Shown: positions 40,662-50,306, numbered from the stretch's first letter. The stretch: DNA of 64,000 nucleotides from Pseudomonas putida (GCF_002025705.1 NZ_CP018846.1:6067501-6131500); one strand, 5' to 3'. Numbers and translations are program-made. The notes: a model not told the origin generated them from the sequence alone.

Positions 40662-41981
40662 ATGTTGAAAACCAGGATCAGCCTGGTCGCCCTGGCGATG
40701 ATCGCCGCGACCCAGGCTCAGGCCAACGATCAGGCCGACAGCAAGGGCTTCGTCGAGGACAGCCACGCCAACGTCCTTCTGCGCAACGCATACATCAACC
40801 GTGACAAGAAGCACGGTACCGATGACCAGATCGAATGGGGCCAGGCAGCCATTGCCAACTTCTCCTCTGGCTTCACCCAGGGCACCGTCGGTGTCGGCGT
40901 CGATGCATTCGGCCTGTACGCCGTGCGTCTGGACGGCGGCAAAGGCCACAACGGTGGCGCCGGTGTCGACTTCTTCAAGCCGCACAACACCGTGAATGCC
41001 GATGGCAACGCCAGCGGCCCGCACGACCTGGCCCGTGCCGGCGCGGCCGTGAAGTTCCGCATCTCCAACACTGTGCTCAAGTACGGTGACCAGATGCCGG
41101 CACTGCCAGTGCTGCAATACGACGATGCCCGCCTGCTGCCAGAAAGCTTCACCGGCACCCTGATCACCTCCAAGGAGATCGCGGGCCTGGAGCTGAACGC
41201 TGGCCGTTTCACCCAGGAAGCTCGCAAGAGCGCCGAGCGTCGTGACGGTGGCGGCCTGAAGTCGATCAACGTCTTCGGCGGCAGCTATAAGTTCACCGAC
41301 AACTTCACCGCTTCGCTGTACACCGCAGACAACGAAGACGTGATGAAGAAGCACTACCTGGGCCTGAACTACGTCTTCCCGATCGCCAGCGACCAGTCCC
41401 TGACCCTGGACTTCAACGGCTACAAATCGGACATCGACCACAAGTACGTGCAGGAAGCCGGCCTGAACGGCGACTCCAACACCATCTGGAGCCTCGCTGC
41501 GACCTACGCCTACGGCGCGCACTCGTTCACCCTCGCGCACCAGCGCAGCACTGGCAGCACCGGCTACAACTACGGCTGGTACCAGAATGAAGGCGGCGTG
41601 GGTGACGGTGGTTCGACCATCTACCTGGCCAACTCCTACTGGTCCGACTTCAACGCTGAAGACGAGCGCTCCTGGCAGCTGGGCTACGGCCTGGACTTCG
41701 GTGCCTACGGCATCCCGGGCCTGACCTACAAGCTGGCCTACGTGGTGGGTGACAACATCAACACCCGCAACGTCAAGAACCCGCAGGGCTTCGGCGAAGG
41801 TAAAGAGCGCGAGATCTTCAACCAGATCCGCTACGTCGTTCAGGGCGGCCCGGCCAAGGACCTGTCGATCAAGCTGCGCAGCTCGTTCGTTCGCACCAAC
41901 AACGCTGTACAGCAGAACGGTTACAACGACGACGGCAACGAAGTCCGCGTATTCGTCGAGTACCCGATCAGCATCTTCTGA
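40662..41981 (+). CDS. OprD-family outer-membrane porin (OprE/OprQ-like)
   Basis: A 439-residue outer-membrane channel of the OprD family, which takes up small organic acids or amino acids. Signal peptide at residues 1-22 (LVALAMIAATQAQA). The N-terminal DSKGFVEDSHANVLLRNAYINRDKK and the barrel strands ending in EVRVFVEYPISIF are family hallmarks. The ATG follows AAGGAA. The exact substrate is unknown; OprE/OprQ are the closest subgroups by eye. Confidence 0.9.
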   Translation: MLKTRISLVALAMIAATQAQANDQADSKGFVEDSHANVLLRNAYINRDKKHGTDDQIEWGQAAIANFSSGFTQGTVGVGVDAFGLYAVRLDGGKGHNGGAGVDFFKPHNTVNADGNASGPHDLARAGAAVKFRISNTVLKYGDQMPALPVLQYDDARLLPESFTGTLITSKEIAGLELNAGRFTQEARKSAERRDGGGLKSINVFGGSYKFTDNFTASLYTADNEDVMKKHYLGLNYVFPIASDQSLTLDFNGYKSDIDHKYVQEAGLNGDSNTIWSLAATYAYGAHSFTLAHQRSTGSTGYNYGWYQNEGGVGDGGSTIYLANSYWSDFNAEDERSWQLGYGLDFGAYGIPGLTYKLAYVVGDNINTRNVKNPQGFGEGKEREIFNQIRYVVQGGPAKDLSIKLRSSFVRTNNAVQQNGYNDDGNEVRVFVEYPISIF

Positions 41982-42001
41982 TCCTGACCGAGCGTCTCGA
42001 G

Positions 42002-42031
42002 CAGCCCCGGCCTATGCCGGGGCTGTTTCTT
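42002..42031 (+). terminator. Terminator of the OprD-family porin gene
   Basis: CAGCCCCGGC-ctat-GCCGGGGCTG followed by TTTCTTT, 20 bp after the porin stop. It overlaps the last codons of the convergent GltB-like gene. Confidence 0.9.
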
Positions 42032-43682
42032 TACGGCGCACGCTGGCCGCTGCCGGCGTAGCCGGTACTTCTCCCGTCTCCGGCGCAAAGCTGTCACTGC
42101 GCGCCATCCGCCACATCCGCGCATAGAACTCGCTTTCAATCGAGCCACTGAGCAATTCGCCAGGCTTGAGGAATTGGTGCAGGTCGGAAAACAGGCTGAT
42201 CTCACTGGTGCTGATACGTCGCGCCAGGTGTTTGGGCTTGAGCTCCGATGGGTGTTCCAGCCCCGCTGCGGCGAGCATCTCGGCCAAGGCATGCAGCGTG
42301 TTGCGATGGAAACTGGCCACCCGCTCGGCTTTATCGGGTACGACCAATGCGCGCTGGCGCAACGGGTCTTGCGTGGCGACGCCGGTCGGGCACTTGTTGG
42401 TGTGGCAGCTCTGCGACTGGATGCAGCCGATGGCGAACATGAAGCCACGTGCCGAGTTGACCCAGTCGGCGCCAATGGCCAATACGCTGGCGATATCGAA
42501 AGCACTGACGATCTTGCCCGCTGCACCGATGCGGATGCTTGAACGCAGGTTCAGGCCGACCAGGGTGTTGTGCACGAACATCAGGCCTTCGCGCATTGGC
42601 ACACCCATGTTGTCGCTGAACTCCCGAGGTGCCGCGCCGGTGCCGCCTTCCTTGCCGTCGACGACGATGAAGTCCGGGGTAATGCCGGTGGCCAGCATGG
42701 CCTTTGCGATGCCCATGAACTCCCATGGGTGGCCCAGGCAGAACTTGAAACCCACCGGCTTGCCGCCTGACAGTTCGCGCAGGCTGGCAATGAAGTGCAG
42801 CAGCTCCACCGGGGTGCGGAACGCGCTGTGCGCGGCGGGCGAGATGCAGTCTTCGCCCACGCGTACGCCACGGGTTGCGGCGATTTCCGGGCTGACCTTG
42901 TGTGCCGGCAGAATGCCGCCGTGGCCGGGTTTGGCGCCCTGGCTGAGCTTGAGCTCGATCATCTTCACCTGCGGGCTGCGTGCCTGCTCGGCGAAGCGTT
43001 GCGCGTCGAAGCGGCCGTCTTCGGTGCGGCAACCGAAGTAGCCGCTGCCAATTTCCCAGATCAGGTCACCACCGTGCTCGCGGTGGTATGGGCTGATGCT
43101 GCCCTCGCCAGTGTCATGGGCGAAGCGGCCAAGGCGTGCGCCCTGGTTGAGCGCGGCAATCGCATTGGCACTGAGCGCGCCGAAGCTCATGGCCGAGATA
43201 TTGAAGATCGAAGCGGAGTAGGGCAGGCGGCATTGCGGCCCACCAATGGCAATGCGAAACGAGGCCGGGTCGGGTGTGGCGACCGGTAGCATCGAGTGGC
43301 TGATGAACTCGAAGCCTGGCTTGTAGGCGTCATTGAGCGTGCCGAAGGCTTTCTCGGCACTCTCGTTTTTGGCCCGGGCATACACCAGTGAGCGCTGCGA
43401 GCGGGAGAACGGAAGCTTGTCGTCATCGCCTTCGATCAGGTACTGGCGGATCTCTGGGCGGATGGTCTCGATCAGGTAGCGGATATTGCCCAGGATCGGG
43501 TAGTTGCGCCGCACCGCGTGGTGGCTTTGGCGCAGGTCGTTGAGACCAACCAGGCTGAGCAGGGTGGTGACCACCGTCAGCGGCCAGAGCCAACTGTGCT
43601 GGGCAAGGAACGGGATGCTGGCGAAGGTGAACAGCAGGCACAGGGCCAGGCAGGCATAACGGCTGGGGAGCGAATCTTTCAT
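42012..43682 (-). CDS. GltB-like FMN-binding glutamate synthase family protein
   Basis: A 556-residue protein: two N-terminal hydrophobic segments (about residues 8-28 and 31-47), then a glutamate synthase alpha-subunit barrel (SISPYHREHGGDLIWEIGSGYFG, KLSQGAKPGHGGILPAHKV, DGKEGGTGAAP, and the CHTNKCPTGVATQDP cysteine cluster). It lacks the amidotransferase and the central domain of true GltB, so it is the stand-alone, membrane-anchored type whose reaction is not known. It is transcribed away from the nearby two-component genes' 3' end in the same direction. Confidence 0.85.
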   Translation of the reverse strand: MKDSLPSRYACLALCLLFTFASIPFLAQHSWLWPLTVVTTLLSLVGLNDLRQSHHAVRRNYPILGNIRYLIETIRPEIRQYLIEGDDDKLPFSRSQRSLVYARAKNESAEKAFGTLNDAYKPGFEFISHSMLPVATPDPASFRIAIGGPQCRLPYSASIFNISAMSFGALSANAIAALNQGARLGRFAHDTGEGSISPYHREHGGDLIWEIGSGYFGCRTEDGRFDAQRFAEQARSPQVKMIELKLSQGAKPGHGGILPAHKVSPEIAATRGVRVGEDCISPAAHSAFRTPVELLHFIASLRELSGGKPVGFKFCLGHPWEFMGIAKAMLATGITPDFIVVDGKEGGTGAAPREFSDNMGVPMREGLMFVHNTLVGLNLRSSIRIGAAGKIVSAFDIASVLAIGADWVNSARGFMFAIGCIQSQSCHTNKCPTGVATQDPLRQRALVVPDKAERVASFHRNTLHALAEMLAAAGLEHPSELKPKHLARRISTSEISLFSDLHQFLKPGELLSGSIESEFYARMWRMARSDSFAPETGEVPATPAAASVRRKETAPA

Positions 43683-43786
43683 GGGTCCATCGCAGGCTGG
43701 ATGACGCGGCCTAGGATAGGCAAACCGCAGGTTCGGAAAACCTGGGGTTTTGGTAAAAGACTATTACCTGAACGAGGGGGGCTGGC

Positions 43787-45154
43787 TCACCTGGGCAGCA
43801 ATACACTCACGCGCAAACCGCCGCCCTCGCGGTTTTGCAGCAGCAGTTCGCCGCCATGGCTGCTGGCGATGCGCTGGGCAATGCTCAGCCCCAGGCCATA
43901 ACCCCCGGACGCCTGGTTGCGCGAACCCTCGCCACGTACGAACGGGTCGGTGATGGTGGCCAACAGGCCTGGGGCAATGCCGGGGCCGCGGTCGTCGACG
44001 TGGATGTACACGCCGGTGATGGCGGTTTCCAGCGTCACCGATACCTGGCTGGCATAGCGCAGGGCGTTGACCACCAGGTTCTGCAGGCAGCGCTGCAGCA
44101 ACAGGGCATCGACCCGCAGGCTGCCGCCCTTGCCATGCACAGGCAAGGGCTCCGCGTTGCTGGCAAGGTCGGCGCACAGCCGCGCCACCAGGCGGTCGAG
44201 GTCGACTTGCTGGAGGTTCTGCTGCTCGCCGGCGCGCAGGTAGTCGAGCACCTGGCCGATCATGTCGTCCATCTGGGTGATGTTCTGCCGCAGGCGTTCG
44301 CGCTGCTCGTCGTCCGGCAGCCGCTCCAGGCGCAGGCGCATGCGCGTCAGCGGGGTGCGCAGGTCGTGGGAAACGGCAGCCAGGAAGTAGGCCTTGTCGT
44401 TGACCATGGCGATCAGGCGCTGCTGCATGGCGTTGAAGGCCAGTGCGGCCTGGCGCACCTCCTCTGGGCCGTCCAGGGCCAGCGCCGGCTGTTCCAGGTT
44501 GCTGCCCAGCCCCCGGGCTGCGTCTGCCAGGCGCCTCAGCGGGCGCAGGCACAGGCGCACAGCGATCAGGCACACCAGCAGCACGGCGACGATGCGCAGC
44601 GCGTAGACCCGCAGCAGGTAGTCGCTGATCAGCACCCACGCCGACTCGCCGCTCCAGCCCTGCAGCTCCTGGCCATCGATGCTCAGCCAGTGGCCATCGG
44701 CCAACGGCACGGCGAACTGGATGTGCGCCTGGGCGGTGCGCAGGCCGAACAGGCTGCGCCAGACGATCGGCTGGCCCAGTTCATCGGTCAGTTGCACCTT
44801 CAGCAGGCGCACTTCCTGGGCGTGGCCCAGTTCGTAGTTGAGCGCCTGTTGCAGCAACAGCTCGACGCGCCGGTGACCGCGTCGCTGATCCTCCTGTTGC
44901 CCGGGTTCGCTTTCGGCGCAACGCAGTTGATAGTGTGCGGGCACCTGCAGGTTCTCTGTGTGGCAATCGGCCTGGGCAATCAGCGGGGCGCTGCGTGCGG
45001 CCATGAGGCGGACCGGTGCCTCGAGCACCTGGGCGAAACGCACATCGAACCAGATGCTGCTCGACATCAACTGGATCACCAGCGTGCCGCTGACCATGAT
45101 CAGCAGCAGCTGACCAAACAACGTGCGCGGCCACAGGCGACGGAGCCAACGCAT
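43787..45154 (-). CDS. Sensor histidine kinase (EnvZ/QseC-type)
   Basis: A 455-residue kinase: TM1 near residues 12-33 (LFGQLLLIMVSGTLVIQLMSS), a periplasmic domain of about 130 residues, TM2 near 178-198 (LRIVAVLLVCLIAVRLCL), HAMP, H-box with H263 (AAVSHDLRTPLTRMRL), and ATPase motifs DDRGPGI and GGYGLGLSIAQRIA. It follows its response regulator with a 1-bp gap. Being divergent from a TonB receptor gene it may sense an envelope or metal cue, but that is inference. Confidence 0.9.
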   Translation of the reverse strand: MRWLRRLWPRTLFGQLLLIMVSGTLVIQLMSSSIWFDVRFAQVLEAPVRLMAARSAPLIAQADCHTENLQVPAHYQLRCAESEPGQQEDQRRGHRRVELLLQQALNYELGHAQEVRLLKVQLTDELGQPIVWRSLFGLRTAQAHIQFAVPLADGHWLSIDGQELQGWSGESAWVLISDYLLRVYALRIVAVLLVCLIAVRLCLRPLRRLADAARGLGSNLEQPALALDGPEEVRQAALAFNAMQQRLIAMVNDKAYFLAAVSHDLRTPLTRMRLRLERLPDDEQRERLRQNITQMDDMIGQVLDYLRAGEQQNLQQVDLDRLVARLCADLASNAEPLPVHGKGGSLRVDALLLQRCLQNLVVNALRYASQVSVTLETAITGVYIHVDDRGPGIAPGLLATITDPFVRGEGSRNQASGGYGLGLSIAQRIASSHGGELLLQNREGGGLRVSVLLPR

Positions 45155-45155
45155 T

Positions 45156-45875
45156 TCAGCAGTCGGCCTCGGTGCGGGCGATGCTCAGCAAATAGCCCTC
45201 GTTGCGGATGGTCAGGATCTGGATATTGCCGGTTGGCGCGCGGCGCAGTTGCTGGCGCAGGCGGCTGATGCACATGTCCACCGAGCGATCGTCGGGGTGG
45301 TGATCGCGGCCAAACGCGCTGCGTGTCAGCTGATCGCGCGAGACCACGCGGTTGTTGGCCTCCAGCAGTTCACGCAGCACCCGGTAATCGGAGCGCGGCA
45401 GGGTCAGGGTTGCGCCGTCCGGGCGGGTCAGCAGGCGCTTGACGTGGTCGAGGCTGAAGCCGGCGAAGCGCTGGGCTTCGCCGGCTGGCTCTTCGACAGC
45501 GGTATCCAGGCGTTGCGGGCGGCGCAGAACCGCCTTGATGCGGGCGATCAGCTCACGGGGTTCGAAGGGCTTGGCCAAGTAGTCATCAGCGCCCACTTCC
45601 AGGCCGATGATGCGATCCAGCGTGCTGCCCTTCGCCGACAGCATGATCACTGCCATGCCCGGCGTCGCCTGCAACTGGCGGCACAGGCTCAAGCCGTCCT
45701 CGCCAGGCAGCATCAGGTCGAGCACCACCAGGTCGACCTTGCTCTCGGCCAAGAGCTGGCGCATGCCCTCACCGTCGGCGGCTGCCAGAACGTTATAGCC
45801 GGCATCTGTCAGGTAATCGCAAAGAAGTTCGCGAATCTCGTCGTCATCGTCGACAACCAGCAAGGTTGTGCTCAT
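45156..45875 (-). CDS. OmpR-family response regulator
   Basis: A 239-residue regulator: receiver domain with DDDD at 9-12 and D53 (VVLDLMLPGEDG), K in AKPFEPRE, and an OmpR-type winged helix (YRVLRELLEANNRVVSRDQL, SRLRQQLRR). ATG 45875 is chosen because AGGTG lies 9 bp upstream; a GTG at 45887 would add four residues. It heads the regulator-kinase pair and diverges from the second TonB receptor. Confidence 0.9.
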   Translation of the reverse strand: MSTTLLVVDDDDEIRELLCDYLTDAGYNVLAAADGEGMRQLLAESKVDLVVLDLMLPGEDGLSLCRQLQATPGMAVIMLSAKGSTLDRIIGLEVGADDYLAKPFEPRELIARIKAVLRRPQRLDTAVEEPAGEAQRFAGFSLDHVKRLLTRPDGATLTLPRSDYRVLRELLEANNRVVSRDQLTRSAFGRDHHPDDRSVDMCISRLRQQLRRAPTGNIQILTIRNEGYLLSIARTEADC

Positions 45876-46033
45876 CGGGAAAAACACCTGTTCGGGGAGG
45901 GCCGGCAGCGCTCGTTACGTTCAATTACATCCCCGTACAAGCCGGGCATGGAGCCCAAGGGGCGGATCCCTAGAATCGTAACAAAAAATCATCTGCGAAT
46001 ACGAAACCTTCCCAAATGAATCATAAGAGCGCC

Positions 46034-48313
46034 ATGAACGACTTCACTTCTGTTGTCCGGGGCGGCAGCCGCCTGCACCCGCTTGCCTTCTTCGTTGCTG
46101 TCGCCATCAATGGCAGCGCCTTGGCTGCCGAAAGCCAGCCTTTGGAGCTGGATGCCACGCAGATCGAGGACAGTGCGCTTGTGTCCGCAGATGAAACCGG
46201 CCAGCTCGGCTACACGGTGGAAAGCACCCGCAGCTCCACCGGCCTGAAGCTGACCCCACGGCAAACACCGCAATCGGTCACCACCATCACCCGCCTGCAG
46301 CTGGATGACCGCGACGTGCACTCCATCGAGCAAGCCCTGGACACCACGCCAGGTGTGAGCACCAGCAAGTCCGAAGTGGGCGGGCGTACCGATTTCCGTG
46401 CCCGGGGCTACTCGATCAGCAACTGGAAGGTCGATGGCCTGCAGTTCCAGGGTGGCTCCGACTTCAGCGGCGGCGGCAATGCGCTGAACATGGACCTGTA
46501 CGAGCGCATCGACATCGTCCGCGGCGCCAACGGCCTGCTTGGCGGCACCGGCGACCCGTCAGCCACCGTCAACCTGATCCGCAAGGCACCTACCAGGACA
46601 TTTGGCGGCAGCGCCTACGCCACCTACGGCAGCTGGGACAAGCGCCGCCTGGGCGCCGACCTCAACCTGCCGCTGTCCGAAGACGGCCGCTTGCGTTCGC
46701 GGTTCGTGATGACCCAGGGCGACGCCAACTCGTTCCGCGACAACCAGTCCGAACGCTCGCGTGCTGCCCTGGCCAACTTCGAGTTCGACATCGACGACGC
46801 CACGACCTTGGGTGCCGGATACCAGTACGAGTACAACAAGGTGGTTGGCGGCGGTTGGGGAGCGAACATCCCGATCTGGTATCGCGACGGCAGCACGACC
46901 GACTTGCCACGCAGCACCAACGTGGTACCAAGCTGGAGCTTTGGCGAGTACACCACCCGCACTGCCTTTGGTTCGTTGCAGCACCGCTTTGACAACGACT
47001 GGACCCTGGACCTGAAAGCAGCCCAGAGCACTGCCGAAGTGCTTAACCACCGTGGCCTGGCCAAGGTCAACTCGGCTGGCCGTGGCAGCTACGGCGGCTA
47101 CTGGGACCAGGATGGCAGCGGCGCAGTGCTCAACGGCCTGCACAGCTCCAGCGACACCACCCAGCAGTCCGCGCAGATCGACCTGACCGGCCCGTTCCAG
47201 CTGTTCGGCCGCACCCATCAGGCGATGGTCGGCTACAACGACAGCCGCACCGTGGCCTGGTCGCCGGAATACAGCTGCACCATGGCCAGCGACGACCGCG
47301 TCAGCGCGCCCTCGGTAGGCTGCCAGTTCCGCGCCAACAACGGCCTCCCCCTCACCGACTGGCACAACGGCGTGGACAGCGACTACGACATGATCGCGTC
47401 ACGCACCGGCCGCCACAGCAAGACCACCACCCGCCTGCAGGGCATGTACGCCGCTACCCGGCTGAGCATCACCGACCCGCTGTCGGTGATCGTCGGCGTG
47501 CGCACCACCGACTATTCGGCGACCACCAACAGCGTCGCCGGGGTGCGCAGCAATCAGCAGAATAGCGGCATCGTCACCCCGTACCTGGGCGCGGTGTATG
47601 ACCTCAACGACACCTACTCGCTGTACGCCAGCTACACCGATATCTTCAACCCGCAGACAGCCGAGACCGAGAGCGGCACCAAAGTCGAGCCGATTCGTGG
47701 CCAGAGCTACGAGACCGGTATCAAGGGTGAGTGGCTGGATGGCCGCCTCAACGCGTCGGCCGCGTACTTCCGCACCAAGCAGCAGAACAAGGCAGTGCTC
47801 GACGATGGCCTGACCACGCCAACCGGTGGTGACGCCTACAAGGCTGGCACCGGCCAGGAAACCGACGGTATCGACTTGGAAATTGCCGGTGCGCTGACGC
47901 CGAACTGGAACGTATATGGCGGTTATACCTACCTGCACTTCCGCCGTGTCGACAGCGACGGGCGCAGCGACCCGTCGCACCTGTTCAAGGCTTCGACCAC
48001 CTATCGCCTGTCCGGCCCGCTGGACCGCCTGACTGTTGGTGCAGGGGTGAAGGCGCAGACCAACATCCGCGCCATCTCAAGCCCGGCGGGGCAGCCGGTG
48101 AACGGTGTGAGTGCGGGGGCGACCGATGTGAACTGGTCCGGTTATGCGATCTGGAATGCCATGGCCAAGTACCAGCTGACTGATGACACTACGGTGAGCC
48201 TCAATGTCGATAACCTGTTCGACAAGCACTACTACACCCAGTACGGGTTCTATGCCGGGGCTATTTACGGTGATCCGCGGAACATGTCGCTGACGGTCAG
48301 CACCGTGTTCTGA
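46034..48313 (+). CDS. TonB-dependent siderophore receptor, ferripyoverdine/ferrioxamine-type
   Basis: A 759-residue outer-membrane receptor: signal peptide ending GSALA (about residue 31), plug domain (LKLTPRQTPQSVTTITRLQL, DTTPGVSTSKSEVGGRTDFRARGY, VRGANGLLGGTGDPSATVNLIRK) and barrel ending MSLTVSTVF. The plug motifs are those of FpvA/FoxA/FhuE-like receptors. ATG 46034 is preferred because AAGAG sits 7 bp upstream; ATG 46016 would add six residues. It has an N-terminal extension before the plug that is short for a sigma-signalling domain, so it is probably not a transducer. It is divergent from a two-component pair. Confidence 0.88.
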   Translation: MNDFTSVVRGGSRLHPLAFFVAVAINGSALAAESQPLELDATQIEDSALVSADETGQLGYTVESTRSSTGLKLTPRQTPQSVTTITRLQLDDRDVHSIEQALDTTPGVSTSKSEVGGRTDFRARGYSISNWKVDGLQFQGGSDFSGGGNALNMDLYERIDIVRGANGLLGGTGDPSATVNLIRKAPTRTFGGSAYATYGSWDKRRLGADLNLPLSEDGRLRSRFVMTQGDANSFRDNQSERSRAALANFEFDIDDATTLGAGYQYEYNKVVGGGWGANIPIWYRDGSTTDLPRSTNVVPSWSFGEYTTRTAFGSLQHRFDNDWTLDLKAAQSTAEVLNHRGLAKVNSAGRGSYGGYWDQDGSGAVLNGLHSSSDTTQQSAQIDLTGPFQLFGRTHQAMVGYNDSRTVAWSPEYSCTMASDDRVSAPSVGCQFRANNGLPLTDWHNGVDSDYDMIASRTGRHSKTTTRLQGMYAATRLSITDPLSVIVGVRTTDYSATTNSVAGVRSNQQNSGIVTPYLGAVYDLNDTYSLYASYTDIFNPQTAETESGTKVEPIRGQSYETGIKGEWLDGRLNASAAYFRTKQQNKAVLDDGLTTPTGGDAYKAGTGQETDGIDLEIAGALTPNWNVYGGYTYLHFRRVDSDGRSDPSHLFKASTTYRLSGPLDRLTVGAGVKAQTNIRAISSPAGQPVNGVSAGATDVNWSGYAIWNAMAKYQLTDDTTVSLNVDNLFDKHYYTQYGFYAGAIYGDPRNMSLTVSTVF

Positions 48314-48316
48314 TCA

Positions 48317-48345
48317 AAGGGGGGGGCCGCAGAGCGGCCCCTTTT
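48317..48345 (+). terminator. Terminator of the second TonB receptor gene
   Basis: GGGGCCGC-aga-GCGGCCCC flanked by AAAGG and TTTT directly after the stop codon. Confidence 0.85.
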
Positions 48346-48354
48346 GCGCGGGGG

Positions 48355-48555
48355 CTAGAGCCCAACCTCTTCATGTGGCATTTCATCCGTAACCATGACT
48401 CGCACATGTGCGCCGCACGGGTCTTCCATGCGCAAGCCAAAGTAACGGGAGTCGTTGGCATCCCAGAATGCCTCGACCTGCGCCATGGAGGCATTGGCAA
48501 GCAGCACTTCAGCGTTGTGCTCCAGGATGATCGAGTAACGGATTTCGGCATTCAT
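48355..48555 (-). CDS. Small conserved-looking protein (66 residues)
   Basis: A 66-residue protein with regular composition: EIRYSIILEHNAEVLLANAS, then AQVEAFWDANDSRYFGLRM and VRVMVTDEMPHEE. No family was recognised; predicted to be a small soluble alpha/beta protein. The stop is close to the receptor terminator, and an extended -10-like TGG-CATAAT lies on its strand upstream. No partner gene is evident. Confidence 0.65.
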   Translation of the reverse strand: MNAEIRYSIILEHNAEVLLANASMAQVEAFWDANDSRYFGLRMEDPCGAHVRVMVTDEMPHEEVGL

Positions 48556-48809
48556 TACAGAGGGGCTCGCAACGGCGGATTGATGGAAGTGATGGGCGGG
48601 TTAACCGCGATGCCATTATGCCAACCTGTTGATTCTCAATATTCGCCACCCGTCGCGCAGCGCATACCGTTTGGGAGCCTCTCTTGCTGGCGATGGGCTG
48701 CAAAGCGGCCCCCGGTTTCTCCCTCCGGTTCGCAATCGAGCTTGGGAGTGCGGCGCACTGTGTCTAGTCCTGAAATAGGTTTACACCTGTTCAGGTAGGC
48801 CGACAGGCC

Positions 48810-49673
48810 TCAAAACGCCCGATGCACTGCATCGGGCGTTTTGTTTTTCAGGGCCATATGGGGCCGTTCTGTGTTGTAGATCTGCACTGCCTCGTCAACC
48901 ATCTGTCTCGCCTGCTCAAGATCTTCAGGGCTGCTCAACAGCAGCTCCATCTTGAGGATTCCGTTGATTCGCTCGGCCAGCGCGTTCTGGTAGCAGTCAT
49001 ACCCATCAGTCATGGAGCACTGAACATCGTGCCGTTGGTGCAGTGACTGGTACAGCGCCGAGCAATATTGGATGCCTCGATCCGAATGGTGGACTAATGG
49101 CTGGCGACGACGTCGCTTTCGTAATGCCTGCTTGAAGGCTTGCGCCACTGACTCGGCATGCAGGCTTTCATGGACGTGGTGGCCAACAATTTTCCTGGAG
49201 TACGCATCCGTTACCAGGCTCAGGTACAGCGGGCCGTTACGTGCGGGCAGGTAAGTAATATCGGCAACCCAGACGTGCTCCGGCCTTGTCGGAACGACTT
49301 GGCTTGGGCCCGGCTTGAGTAAGTTGGGATGGCGGTAGAAGCGATGAAAGCTTTGTGTTGTCTTGTGGTAGGCCCGCTTAGGCAGCACCAGCAAACGGCG
49401 CTCTCCCAAGACCTGGAACAGCCTATCTCGGCCAACTTGGAACCGTTTGTCAGGTTGGCAATGCAGCAGATAGTGCAGCTTGCGTGTACCCAGACGAGGC
49501 TGGCGCATCCGGACTTGCTGAACAAACTCAACCACCTGATCTGCCTGGCGCTCTTTGCCATCAGCAGTTCGGTTGCGCTTGTAGTAAGCCTGTCGACTGA
49601 TGCCTAGAAACTGACAAGCCCTGGCAATGCTCAGTCCTGCGACTTGACCTTGCGAGAGGACTTGCCGGATCGC
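48810..49673 (-). CDS. IS3-family transposase OrfB (catalytic, -1 frameshift product)
   Basis: This frame continues from the OrfA frame by a -1 slip. It contains the HTH-21-like region (AIRQVLSQGQVAGL, ISRQAYYKR) and the rve integrase core with the catalytic triad: VWVADITYLP (D), HHSDRGIQYCS (D) and NALAERINGILKME (E). There is no start codon with a ribosome-binding site; a GTG at 49535 is the first in the frame. The protein is therefore expected only as an OrfAB fusion ending at the stop 48810. Confidence 0.9.
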   Translation of the reverse strand, partial: AIRQVLSQGQVAGLSIARACQFLGISRQAYYKRNRTADGKERQADQVVEFVQQVRMRQPRLGTRKLHYLLHCQPDKRFQVGRDRLFQVLGERRLLVLPKRAYHKTTQSFHRFYRHPNLLKPGPSQVVPTRPEHVWVADITYLPARNGPLYLSLVTDAYSRKIVGHHVHESLHAESVAQAFKQALRKRRRRQPLVHHSDRGIQYCSALYQSLHQRHDVQCSMTDGYDCYQNALAERINGILKMELLLSSPEDLEQARQMVDEAVQIYNTERPHMALKNKTPDAVHRAF

Positions 49674-50029
49674 TTTTTTACGACCGAAACACCATAGTCA
49701 TTTTTCAGAACATCAACGACCGTCTCAAAAAACTGGGCCTTCTGGCTCATCAGTTCCAACTGTTGCTCAAGCTCTTTGATCCGCTGCTCTGGAGTGAGCG
49801 TTTTGGGGTCAGACATCGCGCAGCTCCTCTCGTCGCGGATCGAGGCCCCCTGGCTCCAATCCTGCCGACCGTGCTTACGCAACCATACCAGAACCGTCGA
49901 CCGACCCTGGATGCCATACCGCACCTGGGCCTGTTTGTAGGTCAGTTCGCCTTTTTCAATCTGATCAACCACCGCCAATTTAAAAGACAGTGAGTAATCT
50001 CTCTGTGTGCGCTTTACACCTTGCTCCAT
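49631..50029 (-). CDS. IS3-family transposase OrfA (helix-turn-helix part)
   Basis: A 132-residue DNA-binding protein: HTH region SLSFKLAVVDQIEKGELTYK...YGIQGRSTVLVWLRKHG and a leucine-zipper-like helix (PEQRIKELEQQLELMSQKAQFF). Start at ATG 50029 (EQGVKRTQRDY). The frame ends at 49631, just beyond the slippery site at 49673-49679. Confidence 0.9.
   Translation of the reverse strand: MEQGVKRTQRDYSLSFKLAVVDQIEKGELTYKQAQVRYGIQGRSTVLVWLRKHGRQDWSQGASIRDERSCAMSDPKTLTPEQRIKELEQQLELMSQKAQFFETVVDVLKNDYGVSVVKKRSGKSSRKVKSQD
49673..49679 (-). other. Programmed -1 frameshift signal (AAAAAAG)
   Basis: On the transposase strand the sequence is GTA-AAA-AAG in the OrfA frame; A6G is the classic IS3-family slippery heptamer. 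Slipping back one base yields ...KK-AIRQVLSQ, which joins OrfA to the catalytic OrfB frame. Confidence 0.85.
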
Positions 50030-50091
50030 CTGACTCTCCGGAAATTCGGGATGGGAGGTGTAAACCTTATTCAGGACGGGACACTGAAAAC

Positions 50092-50121
50092 AAAAAAGGC
50101 CCACCTTTCGGTGAGCCTTTT
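50092..50121 (-). terminator. Terminator of tRNA-Thr
   Basis: On the leftward strand AAAAGGCTCACC-gaaa-GGTGGGCC is followed by six T. It lies 12 bp after the tRNA and 9 bp before the IS end, so the IS entered immediately after this terminator. Confidence 0.88.
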
Positions 50122-50133
50122 CAGTACTGCGTA

Positions 50134-50209
<76 letters not shown>

Positions 50210-50306
50210 AATGGGGCGTCATTATAACGATCGTTTGGCGCCTGTAAACCACTTCCTTGCGATTGCGTGCAAATACCTAAGTTACCGACCTGAAAGGAGA
50301 ATTTTC

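Larger units (their letters stand above)
48761..50083 (-). mobile_element. Complete IS3-family insertion sequence, 1323 bp
   Basis: Both ends match as imperfect inverted repeats: TGTCTAGTCCTGAAATAGG (left) and TGTCCCGTCCTGAATAAGG (right, on the opposite strand), continuing into TTTACACCT. A 3-bp direct repeat CTG flanks the element. It carries orfA and orfB joined by an A6G slippery site, and a complete D-D-E triad, so it looks functional. The family is IS3, probably IS150-like; the exact name would need a database match. It sits directly at the terminator of tRNA-Thr. Confidence 0.93.
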
